A DNA stretch of 64,000 nucleotides from Aquirufa nivalisilvae (lineage in GTDB: Bacteria > Bacteroidota > Bacteroidia > Cytophagales > Spirosomataceae). The stretch covers positions 1 to 64,000 of the forward strand of contig NZ_SEWX01000002.1 in the NCBI RefSeq assembly GCF_004307455.1. The letters are read 5' to 3'. The notes below the pieces were generated by a model. It made no database searches, had not been told where the DNA came from, and was given only the letters and a program-made list of their open reading frames with translations. The stretch's first letter is position 1. Every line of letters begins with the position of its first letter. Made by a program: the position numbers and the translations under genes. Shown here piece after piece: positions 8,420 through 16,557 of the stretch.

Positions 8420-8953
8420 TTATTCAGGACGCTCTCCTAAAGTCTTAACGATACCAGCTAATTTCTTCTCACCGCTTGTAAGAGCAGAGATAACGTTTTT
8501 AGCAGGCGATTGCAATAGGCCAATAACCTCTCCAATCATCTCGTTTTTCGACTTGATATTCTCAAGTGCTGTTAATTGGTCTTCACCAATATATAAACCA
8601 CCTTCAATAGAAGCGCCTTTGAATGCAATTTTATCCTTTCCTGCTTCTTTACGGAAGTCTTTGATCAATTTAGCTGGAACTTTAGCATTTTCTGGGGAGA
8701 AAATGATTCCAGACATACCTTTCAATACACCTTCGTTGAATGCAGAATAGTCATTTCCCGTTTTTTCTAATGCTTTTGCGATCAAGGTATTTTTGAATAC
8801 TTTGTATTCTAAACCTCTTGAAAAACACATTCTACGGAATTCTGTAGCTTGAGCTACTGTTAAACCGGCTGTACTTGCAATGTAGAAGTACGGAGTTACC
8901 GCGAACTTTTCGCTCAACTCATCAATAATCTGATTTTTTTCTTCTCTTGTCAT
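8420..8953 (-). CDS. rplJ: 50S ribosomal protein L10
   Basis: L10 (177 residues) anchors L7/L12 dimers to 23S rRNA at the stalk base. The N-terminal part (EEKNQIIDELSEKFA, then RRMCFSRGLEYKVFKNTLIAKAL) matches the RNA-binding domain and the C-terminal helix matches the L12-binding segment. It begins 2 nt after the rplA stop, so the two are translationally close. L10 usually represses its own operon by binding the leader; whether that holds here is not visible. Confidence 0.97.
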   Translation of the reverse strand: MTREEKNQIIDELSEKFAVTPYFYIASTAGLTVAQATEFRRMCFSRGLEYKVFKNTLIAKALEKTGNDYSAFNEGVLKGMSGIIFSPENAKVPAKLIKDFRKEAGKDKIAFKGASIEGGLYIGEDQLTALENIKSKNEMIGEVIGLLQSPAKNVISALTSGEKKLAGIVKTLGERPE

Positions 8954-8955
8954 GA

Positions 8956-9654
8956 TTACAATCCAGTTACTGTCGCCTTATCAATAACAATGCCCGGAGA
9001 CATAGTAGAAGATATATTGATCGATTTAACATATGTACCTTTTGCAGAAGATGGCTTCAATTTGATCAAGGTATTGATCACTTCTTGCGCATTTTCAGCA
9101 ATTTTGCTAGCGTCAAATGAAACCTTACCGATAGAGGTATGGATAATACCTGTTTTATCAACTTTAAAGTCAATTTTACCGGCTTTCACTTCATTTACTG
9201 CTTTTCCTACTTCCAAAGTAACTGTACCAGACTTTGGATTAGGCATAAGTCCACGTGGACCTAACACACGACCCAAGCGACCTAATTTGGCCATAACCGT
9301 AGGCATTGTGATGATTACATCGATATCGGTCCAACCTCCTTCGATTTTTGAAATATAATCATCTAATCCTACATGGTCAGCACCGGCTGCTTTTGCTTCC
9401 TCTACTTTATCAGGAGTACACAATACGAGAACTCGTACGTCTTTTCCTGTTCCATGAGGTAGGGCAACCACGCCACGAACCATTTGGTCGGCTTTGCGGG
9501 GATCTACTCCTAAGCGAACATCAATGTCCACAGAGGCGTCGAATTTTGTATAGGAAATTTCCTTCAAAATTTCAGCTGCTTTGTTTAGAGAATACTCTAA
9601 CGTCGCATCATATTTAGAAAGGGCTTCCTTTTTTTTCTTCGTAAGTTTTGCCAT
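8956..9654 (-). CDS. rplA: 50S ribosomal protein L1
   Basis: L1 (232 residues) forms the mobile stalk at the E site. The conserved pieces are [19 protein letters not shown]-like (here [20 protein letters not shown]) in domain [19 protein letters not shown] in the centre and [19 protein letters not shown]. The start codon is preceded by an A-rich gap of 38 nt after rplK. In many bacteria L1 represses rplK-rplA by binding the mRNA leader; an about 160-nt leader exists before rplK. Confidence 0.98.
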   Translation of the reverse strand: MAKLTKKKKEALSKYDATLEYSLNKAAEILKEISYTKFDASVDIDVRLGVDPRKADQMVRGVVALPHGTGKDVRVLVLCTPDKVEEAKAAGADHVGLDDYISKIEGGWTDIDVIITMPTVMAKLGRLGRVLGPRGLMPNPKSGTVTLEVGKAVNEVKAGKIDFKVDKTGIIHTSIGKVSFDASKIAENAQEVINTLIKLKPSSAKGTYVKSINISSTMSPGIVIDKATVTGL

Positions 9655-9692
9655 TACCTTTTTATTAAAATGTTAAATTCTGATTATTACAA

Positions 9693-10130
9693 TCAGAACG
9701 GTTTCTCTCCAGAAACAGTAATACCCATTGATCGTGCCGTTCCAGCAATCATACTCATTGCTGCTTCAATTGTAAAACAGTTTAAATCTGGCATCTTAGT
9801 CTCAGCGATAACTCGCACTTGATCCCAAGAAACAGATCCTACTTTTTTCAAGTTTGGTTGAGCCGAACCTGATTTTACCTTGGCTGCTTCCAATAACAAA
9901 ATTGGTGCAGGAGGAGTTTTTACAACGAAATCAAACGATTTGTCTGCGTAATAAGTAATTAGGACCGGCAATACTACGCCGTTTTTATCTTGAGTTCTAG
10001 CATTGAACTGCTTACAGAACTCCATGATATTTAATCCTTTCGAACCTAATGCAGGACCGATGGGCGGTGAAGGATTGGCTTGGCCACCTTTGCATTGAAG
10101 CTTAACGTAACCAGCTATTTCTTTTGCCAT
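9693..10130 (-). CDS. rplK: 50S ribosomal protein L11
   Basis: L11 (145 residues) binds the GTPase-associated centre of 23S rRNA. It shows the N-terminal Pro-rich segment [27 protein letters not shown], the [10 protein letters not shown] hinge and the C-terminal RNA-binding domain with GTARSMGI. It is the first gene of the rplKAJL unit. Its own promoter lies at 10296-10326, so the unit is separated from secE-nusG by a terminator, a broken gene and a new promoter. Confidence 0.98.
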   Translation of the reverse strand: MAKEIAGYVKLQCKGGQANPSPPIGPALGSKGLNIMEFCKQFNARTQDKNGVVLPVLITYYADKSFDFVVKTPPAPILLLEAAKVKSGSAQPNLKKVGSVSWDQVRVIAETKMPDLNCFTIEAAMSMIAGTARSMGITVSGEKPF

Positions 10131-10295
10131 ATTAAAACATCGTTTTTAAGTGAATTATTGAGCTTTATCTGCCAATAAGGGTGGAAGCTTCCTTATCTGA
10201 TGCAACTCGTTTTGATCTTCCAGCGTAACAAACCTTCCAATCCATTCATCCGTTTGATAATCAATCGAATAGAATGCCGCTTTTTAAACGGACTG
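10131..10295 (-). other. Leader of the rplKAJL operon
   Basis: Between the promoter at 10296-10326 and the rplK ATG lie about 160 nt of transcribed leader. It is the expected place for autoregulatory binding by L1 or L10. One frame (10283 down to a TAA at 10155) is open for 42 codons and ends in LADKAQ but has no ATG and directly follows a stop, so I do not call it a gene. No clear terminator hairpin is seen. Confidence 0.5.
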
Positions 10296-10326
10296 CAAAA
10301 TTAGGAGATTTATTTGATAAAGCAAA
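10296..10326 (-). promoter_or_regulatory. Promoter of rplK operon
   Basis: On the minus strand TTTG (10326-10323), then 19 nt, then TAATTTTG (10303-10296) matches the Bacteroidota promoter pattern exactly. Transcription should start near 10289. Confidence 0.8.
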
Positions 10327-10347
10327 GCTAATTGACAATAATTCAAA

Positions 10348-10817
10348 TTAATATTCCCAAGCGTGTCTAAGTTCTAGGTAGCCATTGCTTAAACGCTGCC
10401 ATGGATGTCTTAAAATCAATATGCGGATTTGGTTGTAGGTTAAAATGGGTGTAGCAACGATAAGGGCTCCCCCAATTGTACTAGGTAGATCCCTTTGGAA
10501 TACAAGCGCTGCGATGAACCCAATCGCGAGCTTTAGAATCATTACTAATTGGGCAATAAGGTAGTGGGCAATTTCTTTTTCTTTAAGGTCAAAGTATAGA
10601 TGCCTGCCTTCAGGTACATCTAGGGAAAATCGGGAGGAAGGATATAGGAAGATATTGAATCGATACCTTATTTCAATGATATGATTGCCAGGCGGCAAAT
10701 GAAATTGTCTTGTTTTTCCAGGTTATTGCAAATGATTTCCTGAGTTCGTGCGTTTTTAATGGTAAGATGCTGAAAACGAAGCAGTGCACCTTCGTAGGTA
10801 AATGTGATATCTGGCAT
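10348..10817 (-). pseudogene. Unknown two-part membrane protein broken by a single-base frameshift
   Basis: A frame starting with ATG at 10817 (MPDITFTYEGALLRFQHL...) reads well to about 10718 and then runs to a stop. The next frame continues sensibly (RQFHLPPGNHIIEIRYRF...) to a stop at 10348. The switch falls at a T5 run on the plus strand (10713-10717); a sixth T would join the halves into about 156 residues. The joined protein would have a beta-rich N-terminal half and one or two hydrophobic segments (IAQLVMILKLAIGFIAALVF, then GGALIVATPI). It is either a real pseudogene or a homopolymer sequencing error. It lies between the nusG terminator and the rplK promoter. I do not recognise the family. 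Confidence 0.6.
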
Positions 10818-10884
10818 GTGTTTAGTGGTTAGCAGATAATATTATCTGTTTTTTATCACAAATAAATCAAATGGGAGTGAAATA

Positions 10885-10916
10885 AAAAACCCTAACCTTC
10901 TTTGGTTAGGGTTTTT
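10885..10916 (-). terminator. Intrinsic terminator after nusG
   Basis: The arms AAAAACCCTAACC (10885-10897) and GGTTAGGGTTTTT (10904-10916) are perfect with a 6-nt loop and T/A tracts on both sides, so it can act in both directions. It lies 21 nt after the nusG stop. Confidence 0.9.
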
Positions 10917-10937
10917 CAATCCAAAATGGACGAGTGT

Positions 10938-11534
10938 TTATTTTTCTACTTGAGAATAATTTAATTCCAAAGGAGTATTTCTTCCAAAGATTTTTACCAT
11001 CACAGATAATTTCTTGCTGTTTTCGTGAATCTCTTCCACCGTTCCTTCAAAGGTTGCAAATGGTCCATCAATAACACGTACCGTTTCACCTTTGATGAAG
11101 GATACCGAAGCAAAGTCTTCTACCGCAGCTGATTCATCTACTTTACCTAAAATACGATTTACCTCAGATTGACTTAATGGCATTGGTTTTTTTACAACCA
11201 CTTTTACCTTTTTCGTCTTTCCGCCTTCAATTTTAGTTTCTTCTACTTCTTCATTCATGGTTTGAAGAAAACCAATGACACCCGGTGTAGAAGTTAAAAT
11301 GTGACTCACTTCACCTGCCAAATCCGCCTCAATCATGATATAGCCAGGAAATAGATTCTTCTCGCGAATGACCTTTTTCCCTTTTCTAATTTCATAAATC
11401 TTTTCGGTAGGAATCAATATTTGGGGAACGGCATCAGCCACGCCTTGGCGTGCGATTTCATTCTCCATATACGTTTTCACTTTTTTTTCTTGTCCAGAGA
11501 TTGCTCTCAAAACATACCATTTAGTCTCTGCCAT
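10938..11534 (-). CDS. nusG: Transcription termination/antitermination protein NusG
   Basis: NusG (198 residues) binds RNA polymerase and couples it to Rho or the ribosome. The N-terminal NGN domain begins KWYVLRAISGQEKKVKTYME, followed by RKGKKVIREKNLFPGYIMI and GVIGFLQ. The C-terminal KOW domain has FIKGETVRVIDGPFATFEGTV. A short charged insertion (EVEETKIEGGKTKKVKVVVKK, about residues 96-116) sits between the domains, as seen in other Bacteroidota NusG proteins. It lies 36 nt after secE and shares the tRNA-Trp promoter. Confidence 0.97.
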   Translation of the reverse strand: MAETKWYVLRAISGQEKKVKTYMENEIARQGVADAVPQILIPTEKIYEIRKGKKVIREKNLFPGYIMIEADLAGEVSHILTSTPGVIGFLQTMNEEVEETKIEGGKTKKVKVVVKKPMPLSQSEVNRILGKVDESAAVEDFASVSFIKGETVRVIDGPFATFEGTVEEIHENSKKLSVMVKIFGRNTPLELNYSQVEK

Positions 11535-11570
11535 GGCTATTTTTCGTGTTAAGGATCGGGTTAAGCCCTA

Positions 11571-11762
11571 TTAAAATGAACTATAAAATAAATCCAATCC
11601 AGATTTGAATGCCAAGTCAACTAATCCTACCAAGATGGCAAAAATTAGAGAGGCCACTAAAACCAATATAGAACTTGCTTGAAGTTCGGAAAATTTAGGC
11701 CAAGTAACATGTTCTGTTACTTCTACCCAAGATTCCTTAATTAATGATGTAAAGTTGCTCAT
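11571..11762 (-). CDS. secE: Preprotein translocase subunit SecE
   Basis: SecE (63 residues) is the small essential clamp subunit of the SecYEG channel in the inner membrane. It has the short amphipathic helix with ESWVEVTEHVTWPKFSELQ and one transmembrane helix (SSILVLVASLIFAILVGLVDLAF), the usual single-helix form. It lies between tRNA-Trp and nusG, the standard order. Confidence 0.95.
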   Translation of the reverse strand: MSNFTSLIKESWVEVTEHVTWPKFSELQASSILVLVASLIFAILVGLVDLAFKSGLDLFYSSF

Positions 11763-11798
11763 ATTTTCACCGATTATTCGGCTTTAAAAATTATTACA

Positions 11799-11872
11799 TG
11801 GCACGGGCACAAGGATTCGAACCCTGACCAAAGGTTTTGGAGACCTGCATACTACCATTATACTATGCCCGT
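11799..11872 (-). tRNA. trnW: tRNA-Trp (anticodon CCA)
   Basis: The acceptor strands ACGGGCA and TGCCCGT pair, with discriminator G and an encoded CCA end. The anticodon loop is CTCCAAA on a 5-bp stem, giving CCA for Trp, and the T loop is GGTTCGAATCC. It heads the secE-nusG transcript. Confidence 0.95.
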
Positions 11873-11882
11873 AGAAGGACTG

Positions 11883-11913
11883 CAAATTTAGGCAAATTTT
11901 CCTAATTCGCAAA
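11883..11913 (-). promoter_or_regulatory. Promoter of tRNA-Trp / secE / nusG
   Basis: On the minus strand TTTG (11913-11910), 19 nt, then TAAATTTG (11890-11883), an exact match to the Bacteroidota pattern, placed 11 nt before the tRNA 5' end. Confidence 0.8.
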
Positions 11914-11934
11914 CCTCCGATTAATTAAAAGCAA

Positions 11935-12681
11935 TTACCATTGAGAATATGCTGTTGGTTCCAAGAAACGGCGGACCGTTCTGGAGTGACTATTGGCATA
12001 TTTAGGGTCATTGGAAATGCGTTTCCATTCTGGATCTGCTGAAAATTTTGCCCAATTTTTATCACGCTCAGCCATATTTTCAAAGCTAACCATGTAAGTT
12101 AAGCAAGGTGTATTCTCACCTGCTAAGACCTCTCCAAAGAAAACACGATGTAATCCCACGTTTTCAAATACTTGAAGTTCTGAATCATCAAACATGGCAA
12201 TTTTTCTACGTAAAGCATCTTCGTTATACGACTCATAAGTCCTCCATTCGTAAATACGACCTTCATTTTTGGTAGGCAAGGTTAGAGCTGGATGTCCTTT
12301 AAAGCCTTTAGCTAAATAAGTAGATATTTTTTCGAATAGAGGTTTGTCCAAGCCAACCATATCAAAGTAGGCCTTGCTAGCTTGTAAATAAGCTTCATCC
12401 TTTTCTAATGCAGCTTTGTATCCAGCATAAGACTCAAGTGATGAAAAGGGGATAGTAACTACTAAAATTGCGGGTTCTGGCTTTCCTAAATCTTTGAAAA
12501 CGCCCACTTTAGAGACTCCATATTTGTTTAATGCAGGGATTAAAGCATTGGAAATGTATTTTTCAACTACTCCCAAATTACCTCTGAATTTCATTTGGTA
12601 GGTTCTTACTTCATAGTATTCTTGGCTGATGGCCAAGTGGCTTAATAAGATAAGTGATAATAACGCAAGGATCTTTTTCAT
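11935..12681 (-). CDS. Secreted NIPSNAP-family protein
   Basis: The protein has 248 residues from ATG at 12681, with a clear signal peptide (KKILALLSLILLSHLAISQ). Two ferredoxin-like alpha/beta repeats follow: the first starts YYEVRTYQMKF and the second GRIYEWRTYES, the paired pattern of NIPSNAP domains. The function of bacterial NIPSNAP proteins is not established; the fold is related to dimeric alpha-beta-barrel proteins. It interrupts the usual tuf - tRNA-Trp - secE order and is flanked by a palindromic terminator-like repeat upstream and the tRNA-Trp promoter downstream, so it looks like an independent insertion. Confidence 0.85.
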   Translation of the reverse strand: MKKILALLSLILLSHLAISQEYYEVRTYQMKFRGNLGVVEKYISNALIPALNKYGVSKVGVFKDLGKPEPAILVVTIPFSSLESYAGYKAALEKDEAYLQASKAYFDMVGLDKPLFEKISTYLAKGFKGHPALTLPTKNEGRIYEWRTYESYNEDALRRKIAMFDDSELQVFENVGLHRVFFGEVLAGENTPCLTYMVSFENMAERDKNWAKFSADPEWKRISNDPKYANSHSRTVRRFLEPTAYSQW

Positions 12682-12749
12682 AGGATAATTTATTTCAAGG
12701 TTCATTCGTTTCTATTTTGTTCTAATAGATTTCTTATAGATTTCTTATA

Positions 12750-12780
12750 GATTTGACAACTTTTTGAAAGTTGTCAAATC
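12750..12780. repeat. Palindrome, TTGACAACTTT family
   Basis: The arms GATTTGACAACTTT (12750-12763) and AAAGTTGTCAAATC (12767-12780) are perfect around a 3-nt centre. It resembles, but is not identical to, the 33-bp palindromes at 41528 and 54862. The bases just before it hold three near-copies of AGATTTCTTAT. Confidence 0.7.
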
Positions 12781-12794
12781 TTAAAATTTTGAGC

Positions 12795-12825
12795 AAAAAA
12801 AAAGAGCGGGATAAGCCGCTCTTTT
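12795..12825 (-). terminator. Intrinsic terminator after tuf
   Basis: The arms AGAGCGG (12803-12809) and CCGCTCT (12816-12822) have a 6-nt loop. On the minus strand nine T follow. It lies about 20 nt after the tuf stop. Confidence 0.9.
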
Positions 12826-12843
12826 TCTATATCAACTAATAAA

Positions 12844-14031
12844 TTAGTCTAAGATTTCAGTTACCTGACCAGCACCTACAGTACGACCTCCTTCACGAAT
12901 CGCGAAACGAAGACCTTTATCCATAGCTACAGGGTTCAATAATGTAACTTCAATTGTCAAGTTATCACCTGGCATACACATCTCCACACCAGCTGGCAAC
13001 ATGATTTCTCCTGTTACGTCTGTTGTACGGAAATAGAACTGTGGACGGTATTTGTTAAAGAATGGAGTGTGACGACCACCTTCCTCTTTTGACAAGATAT
13101 AAACCTCAGCTTTGAATTTAGTGTGAGGCTTAACAGAACCTGGCTTACAGATAACCATACCACGACGGATATCTGTTTTCTCAATACCACGTAACAATAA
13201 ACCTACGTTATCACCAGCTTCACCACGATCCAAAATCTTACGGAACATCTCAACACCAGTTACTACTGATTTCAAGTTTTCAGCTCCCATACCTAAGATA
13301 TCTACACCTTCACCTGAGTTGATAACACCTGTCTCAATACGACCTGTTGCTACTGTACCACGACCTGTGATCGAGAATACGTCTTCAACTGGCATCAAGA
13401 ATGGCTTGTCTACATCACGCTTAGGAAGAGGAATCCAGCTATCTACAGCATCCATTAATGCATCGATAGTAGCTACCCACTTAGCATCTCCATTCAAACC
13501 TCCCAAAGCAGAACCTTGGATTACTGGAATGTTATCGCCATCAAATTCGTAGAATGAAAGAAGCTCGCGGATCTCCATTTCTACTAATTCTAATAATTCT
13601 GGATCATCTACCATGTCCACTTTGTTCATGAAAACAACCAATTGAGGTACACCAACTTGGCGTGCCAATAGGATGTGCTCACGAGTTTGTGGCATTGGTC
13701 CGTCAGTAGCAGCAACTACTAAGATAGCACCGTCCATTTGGGCAGCACCTGTAACCATGTTTTTCACGTAGTCAGCGTGACCTGGACAGTCAACGTGAGC
13801 ATAGTGACGGTTAGCTGTTGAATACTCAACGTGAGCAGTGTTGATTGTGATACCACGCTCTTTCTCTTCTGGAGCAGAGTCAATGGAAGAGAAATCTTTC
13901 TTCTCAGCTAGACCTTTTTCAGAAAGAACTTTTGTGATAGCAGCAGTCAAGGTAGTTTTACCGTGGTCAACGTGGCCAATAGTACCAATGTTTACGTGGG
14001 GTTTACTTCGGTCAAAATTCTCTTTTGCCAT
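12844..14031 (-). CDS. tuf: Translation elongation factor Tu
   Basis: EF-Tu (395 residues) delivers aminoacyl-tRNA to the ribosome. All GTPase motifs are present: GHVDHGKTT (P loop), [16 protein letters not shown] and GSALGG. Domains 2 and 3 are complete up to [16 protein letters not shown]. It is read behind tRNA-Tyr, tRNA-Gly and tRNA-Thr from the promoter at 14517-14547, a common bacterial arrangement. Only one tuf copy is in the window. Confidence 0.98.
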   Translation of the reverse strand: MAKENFDRSKPHVNIGTIGHVDHGKTTLTAAITKVLSEKGLAEKKDFSSIDSAPEEKERGITINTAHVEYSTANRHYAHVDCPGHADYVKNMVTGAAQMDGAILVVAATDGPMPQTREHILLARQVGVPQLVVFMNKVDMVDDPELLELVEMEIRELLSFYEFDGDNIPVIQGSALGGLNGDAKWVATIDALMDAVDSWIPLPKRDVDKPFLMPVEDVFSITGRGTVATGRIETGVINSGEGVDILGMGAENLKSVVTGVEMFRKILDRGEAGDNVGLLLRGIEKTDIRRGMVICKPGSVKPHTKFKAEVYILSKEEGGRHTPFFNKYRPQFYFRTTDVTGEIMLPAGVEMCMPGDNLTIEVTLLNPVAMDKGLRFAIREGGRTVGAGQVTEILD

Positions 14032-14115
14032 GATTATTTAGTTCTTAATTTAGTTATAAAAAGTTTCAAAATGTGCTAATCGAAGCTACTCTTGCGAGTA
14101 ATTTTGGTATTTTAG

Positions 14116-14187
<72 letters not shown>

Positions 14188-14274
14188 CTTTACCCAAGGG
14201 CCAGTAGTAGGTCTTCTGGGCCCTACCAAATATAAAAGTCGTCTATGAGCTTCCTCATAGAACGACAATTACTG

Positions 14275-14347
14275 AGCGGGAGACGGGGCTCGAACCCGCC
14301 ACCTATAGCTTGGAAGGCTATCGCTCTACCAAATGAGCTACTCCCGC
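14275..14347 (-). tRNA. trnG: tRNA-Gly (anticodon TCC)
   Basis: The acceptor GCGGGAG pairs with CTCCCGC. The anticodon loop CTTCCAA on the stem ATAGC/GCTAT gives TCC. The T loop is GGGTTCGAGCCCC. CCA is not encoded. Confidence 0.94.
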
Positions 14348-14389
14348 TGGTACTTTCAACACAAAAACTTGGTCATTTCCGTGTGCGAA

Positions 14390-14475
14390 TGGTGGGGACA
14401 GATGGATTCGAACCACCGTAGGCATTCGCCAGCAGATTTACAGTCTGCCCCATTTGGCCGCTCTGGTATATCCCC
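14390..14475 (-). tRNA. trnY: tRNA-Tyr (anticodon GTA)
   Basis: This is a class II tRNA with a long variable arm. The acceptor GGGGATA pairs with TGTCCCC (one G-U). The anticodon loop CTGTAAA on the stem GCAGA/TCTGC gives GTA. A CCA follows the discriminator A. It is the first gene of the tRNA-tuf transcript. Confidence 0.93.
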
Positions 14476-14484
14476 CTCTTTCTT

Positions 14485-14510
14485 ATTTCAGTCAAACGTT
14501 TTACTGAAAT
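14485..14510. repeat. Imperfect 26-bp palindrome in the tRNA-Tyr leader
   Basis: ATTTCAGT...ACTGAAAT arms surround AAACGTTT, with a single mismatch. It lies between the tRNA promoter and the tRNA-Tyr 5' end, so it is in the processed 5' leader. It may be an operator or a processing hairpin. Confidence 0.5.
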
Positions 14511-14516
14511 AGTTCG

Positions 14517-14547
14517 CAAAAGTAGCTCAAATTTTGGTATCCACAAA
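14517..14547 (-). promoter_or_regulatory. Promoter of tRNA-Tyr/Gly/Thr-tuf
   Basis: On the minus strand TTTG (14547-14544), 19 nt, TACTTTTG (14524-14517). It lies about 42 nt before the tRNA-Tyr 5' end. Confidence 0.8.
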
Positions 14548-14576
14548 CACCTTGGTGAAAAAATTATAAATTAATT

Positions 14577-15755
14577 TTATAATAGTCGTATTCCGAAGCT
14601 AAATGCCTGTACCTCGGGTCCCTTTCCTTTCTCAAATAATGGACTTAAATCATATGAGAAAAATAAATCTGGGAAATGTTTCAAGGCAAACTCAGCTCGT
14701 ACACCATAGCGAACTTGATTTACAAAAAGGTTAGAGGTCGTTTTATGTAAATTATCCGTCTTGTCTTCAATCGCTTTCGTATAACTATCCAATCGATAAG
14801 AAACATAGCCACCTAGCCCTATCATTTGCACTGCCGATTCTTTGGAATAAGTCCAATGAGGCATAATTGGTAAGGTTATATAACTAACAGTCATTTTGTT
14901 TTTAGAAAGTACTGTCTCGCCTCCATTAGCATCTAGGATTGGTTGGAAAATAACAGCATCCGTTCCTTTTTGAATGATTCGATTGTGGTCAAACATGAAA
15001 TTGTACCAATCAAACTGTATCCCATACCCTAAATTGAACCTAGATTTATCTCCAGAACTAAGTCGGATAGATCTAGATATTTCTAGTCCAACATATCTTG
15101 ATCCCAAAGGTTTTAAGGCAAAATCTGTGGACAATAGCGGGGCAGGAAATTGCGCTATACTCATGGCAGGTAAATTCCCAGAAGTCCCATTCAAGCCTAA
15201 ATACAGGTTTAAGCCTCTTCTTTGATAGAAATTTCGATCTTTAACCTGGATTTTTGTGGAATCTTTACCCCAGATAACCCGAGTGACTTCGTTTCCTTCT
15301 TTGACCTGTACCCCATTCCAGCCCACATGGACTTCTTCATTTCCTTCCTTAACATGAATTCCCTTCAATCCGACTTCCACTTGCTTGTCGTTAGAACCAG
15401 ATGATCCAGCTGAAATTGTTTTAGTAGAGGAAAAGCTTTTTGTCCCATTAAATCCACTTTGATGTAATTTAATATTGACATTTTTCCCACCTAAGCTGAC
15501 CACAATCGAGGTGTCTTTTTCGTTATCTGCTTGTACAGCCTTACGGATACTTTGCCACAAGCTGTCTTCCATCACTATGCCATTTTTTGCAAAAATAGCT
15601 TGTAATTCTTCTTTCAATGATTTTTTCGAATTACTCGGATTGCCAATGATTTCCTGATTACGCTTATCAATTTTTAATAATAAGGAATCTTGATTTGGTC
15701 TAGCCAATAGGCTAGTGCTAATTAGGATGAATCCTAAGATGAATAAATTTTTCAT
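14577..15755 (-). CDS. Outer-membrane beta-barrel protein of an ECF sigma-factor unit
   Basis: This 392-residue protein has a signal peptide (cut after LLARP or nearby). The N-terminal third is charged and helical (SKKSLKEELQAIFAKNG). A middle segment repeats a pattern: GLKGIHVKEGNEEVHVGW then GWNGVQVKEGNEVTRVIW (about residues 125-170). The C-terminal half alternates aromatic beta strands (RRGLNLYLGLNG, YVGLEISRSI, VRYGVRAEFAL) ending in FSFGIRLL, typical of an outer-membrane barrel. It starts 4 nt after the probable anti-sigma gene and is its co-transcribed partner. Function unknown. Confidence 0.75.
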   Translation of the reverse strand: MKNLFILGFILISTSLLARPNQDSLLLKIDKRNQEIIGNPSNSKKSLKEELQAIFAKNGIVMEDSLWQSIRKAVQADNEKDTSIVVSLGGKNVNIKLHQSGFNGTKSFSSTKTISAGSSGSNDKQVEVGLKGIHVKEGNEEVHVGWNGVQVKEGNEVTRVIWGKDSTKIQVKDRNFYQRRGLNLYLGLNGTSGNLPAMSIAQFPAPLLSTDFALKPLGSRYVGLEISRSIRLSSGDKSRFNLGYGIQFDWYNFMFDHNRIIQKGTDAVIFQPILDANGGETVLSKNKMTVSYITLPIMPHWTYSKESAVQMIGLGGYVSYRLDSYTKAIEDKTDNLHKTTSNLFVNQVRYGVRAEFALKHFPDLFFSYDLSPLFEKGKGPEVQAFSFGIRLL

Positions 15756-15759
15756 ATAC

Positions 15760-16557
15760 TTAAAATTGAAATGTTCTTTGTACTACTTGTTCGGTTTTGA
15801 TATATGTATTCGCCACCTGGTGAATACTGTTTTCAAGTTTGGGGTCTCCCTGCTTTAAAGTTTGCCAATCCACAGGTTCTCCATCGATGGCCTGTCTTAA
15901 TTGTTTCACTACACGCGCAAACAAGGAATGTCTTTTTTTGCTAGGCTCCGGAACATAGCTATTTTCTTTTTCTTGGTTGTTCGCTTGGCTTGGTTGAATG
16001 TCAATTAACAATTCGACGCTTTCTTCTTTCGCCAATAAAGCGGGTTTTTCTTTTTCCAATGACCGATTATCTGCTAAAATAATTGGGTTACTATTGGTGT
16101 TATTTTCATCTATTGTAGAAATAGATGTTGGAGTATTTCTTGTTTCTTGTATGGAAGCCGAATGGGAAGTATGGCTCACTACTTGCACCATACGATTTGC
16201 CCTATTTGGATTAGTCGAACTGATTTTTTCTACTATTTCAGGTGTATTGGTATCCGGCAAATTTTGAACAGGGGCATTGTTCTCTGTTTGAATGTGCTGG
16301 GCTATTTTTGAATCGTCCACTAAAGCATCTGGATTGGATAATTGCCACCAGCCTAAGCCAAAGGAAATCAATAATATAGCAGCCCAAGACCATTGTCTAC
16401 GATGAATGATGAATGGAACAGCCTTTCCTTTTTTCTCTTCAAGCTTTTTCTCAATTTGATTCCAAATAGCAGCTGGAACTTCCTCTTCGTGAGAGTCTAG
16501 TTTTTCCCGCCAGTTTTTTTCAAGGGAATCCCAATTGTCAACCGATGATTTTTTCAT
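15760..16557 (-). CDS. Probable membrane-bound anti-sigma protein
   Basis: The protein has 265 residues. The cytoplasmic N-terminus (WDSLEKNWREKLDSHEEEVPAAIWNQIEKKLEEKK) has the short-helix pattern seen in Bacteroidota proteins encoded next to ECF sigma factors. One transmembrane helix follows (WSWAAILLISFGLGWW, about residues 71-86), then a long polar Ser/Thr/Asn-rich periplasmic part. Its start overlaps the sigma gene stop by 4 bp (16554-16557), so the pair is translationally coupled. No zinc-binding anti-sigma (ZAS) motif is visible; the anti-sigma role is inferred from position and topology. Confidence 0.7.
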   Translation of the reverse strand: MKKSSVDNWDSLEKNWREKLDSHEEEVPAAIWNQIEKKLEEKKGKAVPFIIHRRQWSWAAILLISFGLGWWQLSNPDALVDDSKIAQHIQTENNAPVQNLPDTNTPEIVEKISSTNPNRANRMVQVVSHTSHSASIQETRNTPTSISTIDENNTNSNPIILADNRSLEKEKPALLAKEESVELLIDIQPSQANNQEKENSYVPEPSKKRHSLFARVVKQLRQAIDGEPVDWQTLKQGDPKLENSIHQVANTYIKTEQVVQRTFQF

